NCBI GenBank assembly: GCA_963728655.1
Contig: CAVSLD010000006.1
Span: 1 to 64,000 of the forward strand
Direction: 5' to 3'
DNA: 64,000 nt
Source of the DNA: Iamia sp963728655
GTDB lineage: Bacteria; Actinomycetota; Acidimicrobiia; Acidimicrobiales; Iamiaceae
Position 1 is the stretch's first letter; every line of letters starts with the position of its first letter. This document shows positions 8,335 to 16,846 of this stretch, one piece after another. The notes beneath the pieces are model-generated. The model did not search any database and had not been told where the DNA came from. It saw only the letters and a program-made list of their open reading frames with translations. The position numbers and the translations under genes are program-made.

Positions 8335-8438
8335 AAACCTGTCCCTGCAGCCACGGTCCCAGCCCGAGCAGCCGGGTCGGCGGAGGGATCTGATTGTCGA
8401 CCTGTGGGGTCGGGATTCGGGCGCTAGGGTCCCCCGCC

Positions 8439-9758
8439 ATGAGCAACGACAGCTGGGGCTTCGACACCCGCCAGATCCACGCCGGCCAGGAGCCCGACAC
8501 CGCCACCGGCGCCCGGGCGGTGCCGATCTACCAGACGACCTCGTACCAGTTCCGCGACTCGGCCCACGCCGCCAACCTCTTCGGCCTGGCCGAGGTGGGC
8601 AACATCTACACGCGGATCATGAACCCCACCCAGGCGGTGTTCGAGGCCCGCGTGGCGTCGCTCGAGGGCGCCCCCGACACCGCCCTCGGCATCCCCGGCG
8701 CCCTGGCCGTGGCGTCGGGCCAGGCGGCCGAGACCCTCGCCATCCTCAACCTGGCCGAGGCCGGCAGCCACGTCGTGACCTCGGCCGCCCTCTACGGCGG
8801 CACCTACAACCTGCTGCACTACACGCTGCCCAAGATGGGCATCGAGGCCACCTTCATCGACGACCCCGACGACCTCGACGCGTGGCGGGCCGCGGTGCGC
8901 CCGAACACCAAGGCGTTCTACGGCGAGAGCATCGGCAACCCCCGCAACGACGTGCTCGACATCGAGGGCGTCTCGGGCGTGGCCCACGACGTCGGCGTGC
9001 CGCTCATCGTCGACAACACCGTCGCCACGCCCTGGCTCATCCGGCCCTTCGAGCACGGCGCCGACATCGTGGTGCACTCGGCCACCAAGTTCATCGGCGG
9101 TCACGGCACCTCGATCGGCGGCGTCATCGTCGACGGCGGCAGCTTCGACTTCGGGGCCCACGACGAGCGCTTCCCGCAGTTCACCGAGCCCGACCCCAGC
9201 TACCACGGCCTGCAGTACTGGCCCGCGCTCGGCCCGGGCGCCTACATGATCAAGGCCCGCGTGCAGCTGCTGCGCGACCTCGGCCCGGCCATCAGCCCGT
9301 TCAACTCGTTCCTGCTCCTCCAGGGCCTCGAGACGCTGAGCCTGCGCATGGAGCGCCACAACGACAACGCCCGCGAGGTGGTCGCGTTCCTCGACGGCCA
9401 CGACCAGGTCGAGGCGCGTCCAGTACGCCGTCGCTGTCGTCCTCGCGCTGGCACGACCGGGCCACCGAGCTCACCGGCGGCCGGGGCTACGGCTCGGTGC
9501 CGGCGTTCGTGATCAAGGGGGGCAAGGAGGCGGGCCAGCGCTTCGTCGAGGGCCTCGACCTGCACAGCCACGTGGCCAACATCGGCGACGTGCGCAGCCT
9601 GGCCATCCACCCGGCGTCGACCACCCACTCCCAGCTGACCGAGGTGGAGCAGGCGGCCACCGGCGTGGAGCCCGGCCTGGTGCGCCTCTCGGTGGGCCTC
9701 GAGTCGATCGACGACATCCTCGCCGACCTCGAGGCCGGGCTTCGCCGCCGCGAAGTAG
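8439..9758 (+). CDS. metY: O-acetylhomoserine sulfhydrylase (frameshifted)
   Basis: A PLP enzyme of the Cys/Met metabolism family that makes homocysteine from O-acetylhomoserine and sulfide. ATG 8439 lies eight bases after a TAGGGT hexamer, a leaderless pattern. The sequence is typical throughout: RQIHAGQEPD near the N-terminus, NIYTRIMNPTQAVFE, the PLP loop ASGQAAETLA, and the PLP lysine in VVHSATKFIGGHGTSIGG near residue 220. The frame is broken near 9405 and 9425, then near 9742 (CCGGGCTTC). The last shift restores the ending GFAAAK and TAG at 9756-9758. Three single-base insertions explain the whole span; the corrected protein is about 438 aa, the family norm. Confidence 0.92.
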
Positions 9759-9852
9759 CCGCCCGGCCCCGGGCGCACCCGCCCCACCCGGGCACCGTCG
9801 AGACGAAGGGCGCCCGTGCCCGCTCCTCCCCGGCGGCCCTGACCCGCCCGCC

Positions 9853-10563
9853 GTGGTGCGCCTCGGCCACCATGGGCCGGTGCCGTCCCCACCCCCAGCC
9901 AGCGTCCGGGCGTCGTCTCGCCGGCGCACCGCGGCAGCTGTCGTCGCCGCCCTCGTCGTGGTGGTGGTGGTCGTCGTGCTGGTCGGGGGCGGGGGTGGCG
10001 GTGACGTGGCCGACGGGTCCTCGTCGACGTCTCCGTCCGCATCGGCGCCCTCGTCGGCCGGCTCGGTGCCGGTCGGCCCGGCGCCGCAGGTCGCGGTGGC
10101 CGGCACCCTCGAGCGCCAGGGCGCGGACCTGCACGCCGAGGTCCGCGTCACCAACGCGGGACCCGAGACGGTGTGGGTGCCCATCGGTCCCGGCGCGTCG
10201 AGCGCGCCGCTGCTCCAGCCCGCCGCGGCCGGCGACGGGGTCGTCGACCTGGGCTACGTCGTGCCCCCGGCCCCGGTGGGGGTGGAGGGCGTCGAGCCCG
10301 CCTTCACCTTCCGGCCCGTCGCTCCCGGCGCCCTCCTCGAGCTGGAGAGCACCGACGCCCCGCCCCCGCCCGACGCCCTGGTCGACCCCAGCGGCGCACC
10401 GGTCGAGGTGACGACCTACCGGCTCTGCGTCGACGCCTTCGCCGAGGCATCCCTGCCCGCCGGCGCCCGGCGCCCGGTCGGCGACGGCCCCGACGTCGAG
10501 GTCGACGCCGCCGCCATCGAGGGCGAGGCCTCCCGCACCTGCGGGCCCACCCTCGCGGCCTGA
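9853..10563 (+). CDS. Membrane-anchored extracellular protein of unknown function
   Basis: Up to 236 aa; not recognised. The start is uncertain: GTG 9853 gives the longest frame, but GTG 9880 is also possible. A basic segment (SSRRR) is followed by one very strong helix of Ala and Val at about residues 26-45, then a Gly run and a Ser/Thr/Pro linker. The outer part (residues 75-230) contains VTNAGPETVWVPIGPG and two Cys (YRLCVDAF and RTCGPTLAA) that could form a disulfide. The layout resembles surface proteins with one beta-sandwich domain. It follows metY in the same direction but is 94 bases away. Confidence 0.65.
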   Translation: MVRLGHHGPVPSPPPASVRASSRRRTAAAVVAALVVVVVVVVLVGGGGGGDVADGSSSTSPSASAPSSAGSVPVGPAPQVAVAGTLERQGADLHAEVRVTNAGPETVWVPIGPGASSAPLLQPAAAGDGVVDLGYVVPPAPVGVEGVEPAFTFRPVAPGALLELESTDAPPPPDALVDPSGAPVEVTTYRLCVDAFAEASLPAGARRPVGDGPDVEVDAAAIEGEASRTCGPTLAA

Positions 10564-10628
10564 GCGGGCGCCCGGTCCCCGCAGCACGTTCGCCCCCGGC
10601 GCCGACGACGACCGGGAGAGGTCCGCTC

Positions 10629-10840
10629 GTGACCGATGAGCACCCCGAGGTGGCCCTGGTGGCTCGGCTCTACGGAGGCCTTCGCGTCCCAGGACCTCGA
10701 GACGATCCTGGCCGTGACCCACCCCGACGTGGTGGTGGAGCAGACCGAGCTCCTGCCCTGCGGCGGCACCTACCACGGCCACGACGGCCTGGGGCAGTTC
10801 TTCGGTGCTGCGGTCAGGCCGGGGCCCTCGTCAGCCCGTT
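10629..10840 (+). pseudogene. NTF2/SnoaL-like protein, 3'-truncated at a repeat element
   Basis: GTG 10629 with GGAGAGG upstream starts a typical SnoaL-like fold: VTDEHPEVALVARLY, then, after one inserted base near 10672, EAFASQDLETILAVTHPDVVVEQ and GGTYHGHDGLGQFF. Such proteins are normally 115-140 aa. Here homology stops after about 63 residues, exactly where an intergenic inverted-repeat element begins, and the frame then runs open into the antisense of serC. It is therefore probably a broken gene, although an assembly error cannot be excluded. Confidence 0.6.
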
Positions 10841-10958
10841 CTGGTCTAGGGATCGGCCCGGGAGGGCGCGTTCCTCGACCCGAAGCGTCGTGTCCGACAC
10901 GATCCCTCGTCCTGGTCTGGGGATCGGCCCGGGAGGGCGTGTTCCTCGACCAGAACGG
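10836..10958. repeat. 123-bp intergenic element with terminal inverted repeats and internal direct repeats
   Basis: Perfect 11-bp terminal inverted repeats (CCGTTCTGGTC at 10836-10846, GACCAGAACGG at 10948-10958). Two 40-bp direct repeats (10841-10880 and 10912-10951, two mismatches, period 71) flank a central palindrome TCGTGTC-C-GACACGA at 10888-10902. It sits between the truncated SnoaL-like gene and convergent serC. It is one of several comparable 3'-end elements in this window. Confidence 0.8.
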
Positions 10959-10968
10959 CCCAGGAGGC

Positions 10969-12112
10969 TCAGGCGGAGCGGAGCTCGGCCACGACGTGGT
11001 CGACGCAGCGGGTGAGGGCGGCCACGTCGGCGGGGTCGATGGCGGGGAAGAGGGCGACCCGCAGCTGGTTGCGGCCCAGCTTGCGGTAGCTCTCGGTGTC
11101 GAGGACGCCGTTCTCGCGCAGGACGGCGGAGACGACGGTGGCGTCGACGTCGTCGTCCAGGTCGACGGTGGCCACCACCTGGCTGCGCAGCTCGGGATCG
11201 GTGACGAACGGGGTGGCGTGCTCGGAGGCCTCGGCCCAGTCGTAGATGGTGCGGGCGCTCTCCGCGCAGCGGCCGGCGGCGAAGCCGAGCCCGCCGTTCT
11301 GGTTGACCCACTCGGCCTGCTGCACGGCGAGGAACACCGTGGCCAGGGCGGGCGTGTTGTAGGTCTGGTCCTTGCGGCTGTTCTCCAGGGCGATGCCCAG
11401 GTCGAGGCTGGCCGGCACCCAGCGGTCCGGCGCGCGATGCGCTCGATGCGCTCGATGGCCGCGGGGGAGCAGGCCGCGAGCCAGAGGCCGCCGTCGGAGG
11501 CCAGGCACTTCTGGGGGGCGAAGTAGTAGACGTCGGTCTCGGCCGGCGTCGAAGCGCAGGCCGCCGGCGGCCGAGGTGGCGTCGACCAGCACCAGGGCTC
11601 CGTCGTCGGCGCCCTCGGGCCGGGTGGGGGTGATGGCCACGCCGGTCGAGGTCTCGTTGTGGGTCAGGCAGTAGGCGTCGACGCCGTCGACCGCGGCCAG
11701 GGCCGGGGCGGTGCCGGGGTCGGCCTTGGCCGTCGACGGCTCGCCCAGGTGGGGGGCGCGAGCGGGTGACCTCGGCGAACTTGCCGGAGAACTCGCCGAA
11801 GACCAGGTGGTGGCTGCGGGCGTCGATGGCGCCGAAGGAGAGGGCGTCCCAGAAGGCGGTGGTGCCGCCGTTGCCGAGCAGCACCTCGTAGCCGTCGGGC
11901 AGGGCGAACATCTCGGCGAGCCCGTTGCGCAGCCGCGACGACCATGAACTGCACCGCTGGGCTGGCGGTGCGAGGTGCCCAGGTAGTCGCCGGCCTCGGC
12001 CGCCAGGGCGGCCACGGCCTCGGGGCGGACCTTCGACGGACCGCAGCAGAACCGGCCGTCCGCCGGGCAGCAGGTCGGCGGGGATGCGGATCTCGGGCGT
12101 CGGGGTGCTCAT
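10969..12112 (-). CDS. serC: Phosphoserine aminotransferase (frameshifted)
   Basis: Transfers an amino group from glutamate to 3-phosphohydroxypyruvate, the second step of serine synthesis; serA lies 6.7 kb away. ATG 12112 (MSTPTPEIRIPADLLP) follows a GATAGT hexamer by eight bases, a leaderless pattern shared with other genes here. Recognisable parts, in different frames: LRNGLAEMFALPDGYEVLLGN, GGTTAFWDALSFGA, HNETSTGVAI, LVLVDATSAAGGLRFD, YNTPALATVFL and RVALFPAIDPADV. This is the long actinobacterial SerC type. The frame breaks near 12060, 11975, 11945, 11757, 11545 and 11430, so the coordinates span several presumed sequencing errors. Corrected length is about 380 aa. Confidence 0.88.
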
Positions 12113-12189
12113 CGCGTGCCACTATCGCGGCCGACCCCATTCGAGGGGAAATCGCTTCCCAGCCGGCGAGTCCCGCAGGAGGACCCGAG

Positions 12190-13404
12190 ATGCCCGAGCC
12201 CACCTCTGCCCGACGCGTGTCCCAGCGCGTCGCCGCCATCACGCCCTCGGCCACCCTGGCGGTGGACGCTGAGGCGAAGGCCCTGAAGGCCGCGGGGGAG
12301 GACGTCATCGGCTTCGGGGCGGGCGAGCCGGACTTCCCGACGCCCGACCACATCGTCGAGGCCGCCGTCGAGGCCTGCCGCGACCCCCGGAACCACCGCT
12401 ACAGCCCCGCCCCCGGTCTGCCCGAGCTGCGGGAGGCCGTGGCCGCCAAGACCCTGCGCGACTCCGGCTACGAGGTCGACCCCGCCCAGGTCGTGGTCAC
12501 CAACGGCGGCAAGCACGCCGTCTACAACGCCTTCGCCACCCTGCTCGACCCCGGCGACGAGGTCCTGCTGCCGGCACCGTTCTGGACCACCTACCCGGAG
12601 CCCATCCGGTTGGCCGGCGGGGTCCCGGTGGAGATCGCCACCGACGAGACCTCCGGGTTCCAGGTCACCGTCGAGCAGCTGGAGGCGGCCCGCACCCCCG
12701 CGACCCGGGCCCTCGTGTTCGTGTCGCCGTCCAACCCGACCGGCGCCGTCTACCCCCGCGCCCAGGTGGAGGCCATCGGTCGCTGGGCGGCCGAGCACGG
12801 CATCTGGGTGGTCACCGACGAGATCTACGAGCACCTCACCTACGACGACCACGAGTTCTCGTCCATGCCCGTGGTCGTGCCCGAGCTGGCCGACCGCTGC
12901 ATCGTGCTCAACGGCGTGGCCAAGACCTACGCCATGACCGGCTGGCGCGTGGGCTGGATCATCGCGCCCGCCGACGTGGCCAAGGCCGCGGCCGGGCTCC
13001 AGTCCCACCAGACGTCCAACGTGGCCAACGTCAGCCAGCGGGCCGCCCTCGCCGCCGTCAGCGGCGGCCTCGACGACGTGGCCCGGATGCGCGAGGCCTT
13101 CGACCGCCGGGGCAAGAGGATCCACGAGCTGCTCAACGCCATCGAGGGCGTGACCGCCATCGTCCCCCAGGGCGCGTTCTACGCCTTCCCGTCGTTCCAG
13201 GCGATCCTCGAGCGGGGCACCGTGGCCGGCCAGCCGGTGGCCACCACCGTCGACCTGGCCCGGGTGATCCTGGAGGAGGCCAAGGTGGCCATCGTGCCCG
13301 GGGAGGCCTTCTCCGCCCCCGGCTACGCCCGCCTGTCCTTCGCCCTGGGCGACGACGACCTGGGTGAGGGCATCCGCCGCATCGGCGACCTCCTCGCCTC
13401 GTGA
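12190..13404 (+). CDS. Aspartate/aromatic-type aminotransferase, class I
   Basis: A 404-aa PLP aminotransferase of fold type I, most like bacterial AspC/AspB subgroup Ib. ATG 12190 follows GCAGGAGGACC. Motifs: FGAGEPDFPTPDHI near residue 38, YSPAPGLPELREAV, VSPSNPTGAVYP, DEIYEHLTYDD, the PLP Schiff-base lysine in NGVAKTYAMTGWRVGW, and the C-terminal substrate arginine in YARLSFALG. The substrate is probably aspartate/2-oxoglutarate; kynurenine or aromatic amino acids cannot be excluded. The stop overlaps the GTG of the S9 peptidase (GTGA), so the two are translationally coupled. Frame intact. Confidence 0.92.
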   Translation: MPEPTSARRVSQRVAAITPSATLAVDAEAKALKAAGEDVIGFGAGEPDFPTPDHIVEAAVEACRDPRNHRYSPAPGLPELREAVAAKTLRDSGYEVDPAQVVVTNGGKHAVYNAFATLLDPGDEVLLPAPFWTTYPEPIRLAGGVPVEIATDETSGFQVTVEQLEAARTPATRALVFVSPSNPTGAVYPRAQVEAIGRWAAEHGIWVVTDEIYEHLTYDDHEFSSMPVVVPELADRCIVLNGVAKTYAMTGWRVGWIIAPADVAKAAAGLQSHQTSNVANVSQRAALAAVSGGLDDVARMREAFDRRGKRIHELLNAIEGVTAIVPQGAFYAFPSFQAILERGTVAGQPVATTVDLARVILEEAKVAIVPGEAFSAPGYARLSFALGDDDLGEGIRRIGDLLAS

Positions 13405-15559
13405 CCCGCGCCGTGCGGCCCTACGGGTCGTGGCCCTCGCCCCTCAGCCCCCACCGGCTGGTGGCCGGGGCCGCGGCGCCGGGCGAGGTGGCGGTCGACG
13501 GCGACGACGTGTGGTGGTCCGAGTCGCGCCCGTCCGAGGGCGGCCGCACCGCCCTGGTGCGCCGCCGCCTCGACGGCGGCACCGAGGAGGTCCTGGGCGT
13601 CCGGCCCGCCCCCGACGGACGGTCCTGGAACGCCCGCACCGGTCTGCTCGAGTACGGCGGCGGGGCCTGGTGCGTGGAGAGCGGGGTGGTCACCTTCGCC
13701 CAGTGGGACGACCAGCGCCTGCACCGCCTGGTGGCCGACGATCCCGACGCCGTGCCCGTCCCGCTCACCCCGGAGCCGGCGCACCCGCGGGGCCTGCGCT
13801 ACGGCGACCTGGTCGCCCTGAACCGCGGGTGGGTGCTCGCCGTCCGCGAGTCGCACCCGGGCGAGGTCGGGGCCCCTCCGGGTGCCACCGAGCCCGCGCA
13901 CCAGGTCGTGGCCGTCCCGACCGACGGGTCCGCCGTCGACGACCCCGGCCGCATCCGCGTCCTGGTGTCGGGCCCGGACTTCGTGGGCTCGCCCCGGCCC
14001 GGTCCGGCCCGCCTGGCGTGGGTGCGCTGGGACCATCCCCGGATGCCCTGGGACGGCACCGAGCTGTGCCTGGCCCGCCTCGGCCTCGATGCCGACGGTG
14101 CCCCCGAGCTGCGGGGCGAGGAGCAGGTGCTGGCCGGCGGACCGGACGAGTCGGTCGTCCAGCCCGAGTGGGGCCCCGACGGCACACTGTGGTTCTGCTC
14201 GGACCGGCGGGACGGCTGGTGGAACCTGCACCGCATCGTCGACCCGGGCGGGGAGGGCGACGCGGCCCGTCCCGAGGTCGTCGCCCCCGTCGAGGCCGAG
14301 GTCGGTGGAGCCCGCTGGGTCGCAGGCATGCGCTGGTACGCCCCGCTCGCCGACGGCCGGCTGCTGGTCACCGTCACCGGCCAGGGAGCCACCGGCGTGG
14401 GCCTGGTCGCGCCGGGCGCTCCCGGCACCGGTGAGGAGACACCGCTGGCGCGGGTCACCCTGGAGCTGGCCGGCGCGCCGGCCACCGTGGTGAGCCACCT
14501 GGCCGCCGGACCGGGGCCGACCCAGGCGGTCGTCATCGCCGGGTCGGGTCGGGCCGAGGCCACGCCCGTGCTGCTCGACCTCCCGCCCGGGGCGGCCGCC
14601 CCCGCCTCCGACGGCGGGCGCGGGCGGCGGGCGGTGCCCTCGCCGCGGGGCGTGGGTGCCCTCGACGTGGCCGCCACGGCCGGCTCGCGGGTGCTCCGCC
14701 CGGCCCGCGACGTGGGCCTGGGCGCCGAGGACATCGCCGTGCCCGAGCCCCTCTCCTTCCCCAGCGCCGGGGGCCGCACCGCCCACGCCCAGCTCTACCG
14801 GCCGGCCAGCAGCTCCTGCATGGCGCCCGACGGCGAGCTCCCCCCGCTGCTCGTGATGATCCACGGCGGCCCGACCAGCGCCGCCCGGCCCGTGCTCGAG
14901 CTCTCCCGCCAGCACTGGACCACCCGTGGCATCGCCGTGGTCGACGTCGACTACGGCGGGTCCACCGGCTACGGACGGCCCTACCGGCGCCTGCTCGACG
15001 GGGCCTGGGGCGTCGTCGACGTGGAGGACTGCGTCGCCGTCGCCCGCCACCTGGCGGCGGAGGGCATCGTCGACGGCGACCGGGTCGCCATCCGGGGCGG
15101 GTCGGCCGGGGGGTTCACCACCCTCGCCGCCCTGTGCACCTCCGACGCCTTCGCCGTGGGCACCAGCCTCTACGGCGTCACCGACCTCGGGGCCCTCGCC
15201 GCCGACACCCACAAGTTCGAGTCCCGGTACCTGGACGGCCTGGTCGGCCCGCTGGCCCGAGGCGTCCGACGTCTACGCCGCCCGCAGCCCCATGAACCTC
15301 CTCGACGGCCTGTCCACCCCTGTCCTGGTGCTCCAGGGCGCCGACGACGCGGTCGTGCCGCCGTCGCAGGCCGAGGCGGTGGTCGCCGCCGCGGCCGACG
15401 CGCGGCCTCGACCACGAGTACCTGCTCTTCGAGGGCGAGGGCCACGGCTTCCGCCGGGCCGACACCATCGTCGCCGCCCTCCGCGCCGAGCTGGCCTTCT
15501 ACGGCCGCATCCTGGGCTTCACCCCGGCCCCCGAGGCCGACGACCACCCGGACGGCTGA
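13401..15559 (+). CDS. Prolyl oligopeptidase family S9 peptidase (frameshifted)
   Basis: A cytosolic serine peptidase of about 718 aa with an N-terminal beta-propeller-like half (residues 1-430, repeated W and D-G-T motifs such as PEWGPDGTLWFCSDRRDGW) and a C-terminal alpha/beta-hydrolase. Catalytic Ser is in RGGSAGGFTTLAAL near 15105, the Asp in QGADDAVVPPSQ near 15340, and the His in EGEGHGFRRAD near 15445. MIHGGPTS forms the oxyanion-hole strand. The GTG start overlaps the aminotransferase stop. The frame shifts near 15258 (an extra C in GCCCGAGG) and near 15405; two net extra bases match the span. The pairing with an aminotransferase suggests peptide or amino acid turnover. Confidence 0.9.
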
Positions 15560-15604
15560 GGGGCGCGGACGCCCGACGCGGGCCGCCGGGCCGGTTCGTG
15601 GCGG

Positions 15605-16846
15605 TCAGGAGTGGTAGTAGCCCTGGAGGTCGATGACGACGTGGCTGCCGGCGCCGAAGACGTTGAGGTTGAGGTCCGAGGTCGAGGCGCTGGTGGCGAT
15701 GGGCACGGTGCCGGTGTTGGTGACCGACCGGCCCCCCGTGAAGTTGATGAAGGTGGCGTTGGGCAGCGACGTGCCGGCGGGGTACGCACGGGCGTAGCCG
15801 ACCCCGGCGGGGCCGACGGCGGTGATGGACGCCTCGACGGCGACCGCGTCGGCGGGCAGCCCGCAGCCGCCGGACGTGCCGCCCTGGGCCGCGAAGCCGG
15901 AGCCGGTGCCCGAGACCTGGAAGGTGCGCTGCTGGCCGGCGGTGAAGGCCCCGCCCGCGCCCGAGGCGCGGGTGTCGACGATGCGACAGGGCGTGATGGA
16001 CGTGTAGGTGAGCGCCGTCGCCGGGGCGAAGTAGCCCTGGATGTCGATGACGACGTGGCTGCCGGCGCCGAAGACGTTGAGGTTGAGGTCCGAGGTCGAG
16101 GCGCTGGTGGCGATCGGGATGGCGCCGGTGTTGGTGATCGACGTCGCCCCGGTGAAGTTGATGAAGGTGGCGTTGGGCAGGGTCGTGCCGGCGGGGTAGG
16201 CGCGGGCGTAGCCGTCACCGGTGGGAGCGACGGCGGTGATGGAGGCCTCGACGGCGACCGCGCCGGTGGGGATGCCGCAGCCGTTCGACGTGCCGCCCTG
16301 GGCCGCGAAGCCGGAGCCGGTGCCCGAGACCTGGAAGGTGCGCTGCTGGTAGGCGGTGAAGGCCCCTCCTGCGCCCGAGGCGCGGGTGTCGACGATGCGA
16401 CACGGCGTGATCGAGCTGTACGACAGGCCCGAGCCGGTCGTGTAGTAGCCCTGGATGTCGATGACGACGTGGCTGCCGGCGCCGAAGACGTTGAGGTTGA
16501 GGTCCGAGGTCGAGGCGCTGGTGGCGATGGGGATGGTGCCGGTGTTGGTGATGGACCGGCCGCCGGTGAAGTTGATGAAGGTGGCGTTGGGGAGCGAGGT
16601 GCCGGCGGGGTAGGCACGGGCGTAGCCGTCACCGGTGGGCCCGACAGCGGTGATGGAGGCCTCGACGGCGACCGCGCCGGTGGGGATGCCGCAGCCGCCG
16701 GACGTGCCGCCCTGGGCCGCGAAGCCGGAGCCGGTGCCCGAGACCTGGAAGGTGCGCTGCTGGCCGGCGGTGAAGGCCCCGCCCGCGCCCGAGGCGCGGG
16801 TGTCGACGATGCGACACGGCGTGATCGACGTGTAGGTCTGGCCGGT
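15605..16846 (-). repeat. Three tandem 414-bp coding repeats
   Basis: A marker such as GGTGTCGACG recurs at 15971, 16385 and 16799, exactly 414 bases (138 codons) apart. Long stretches of each unit are identical at the DNA level, for example around 15870-15990, 16285-16405 and 16695-16820. This implies recent duplication or gene conversion. Such repeats are also a place where an assembly could gain or lose a unit. Confidence 0.92.
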
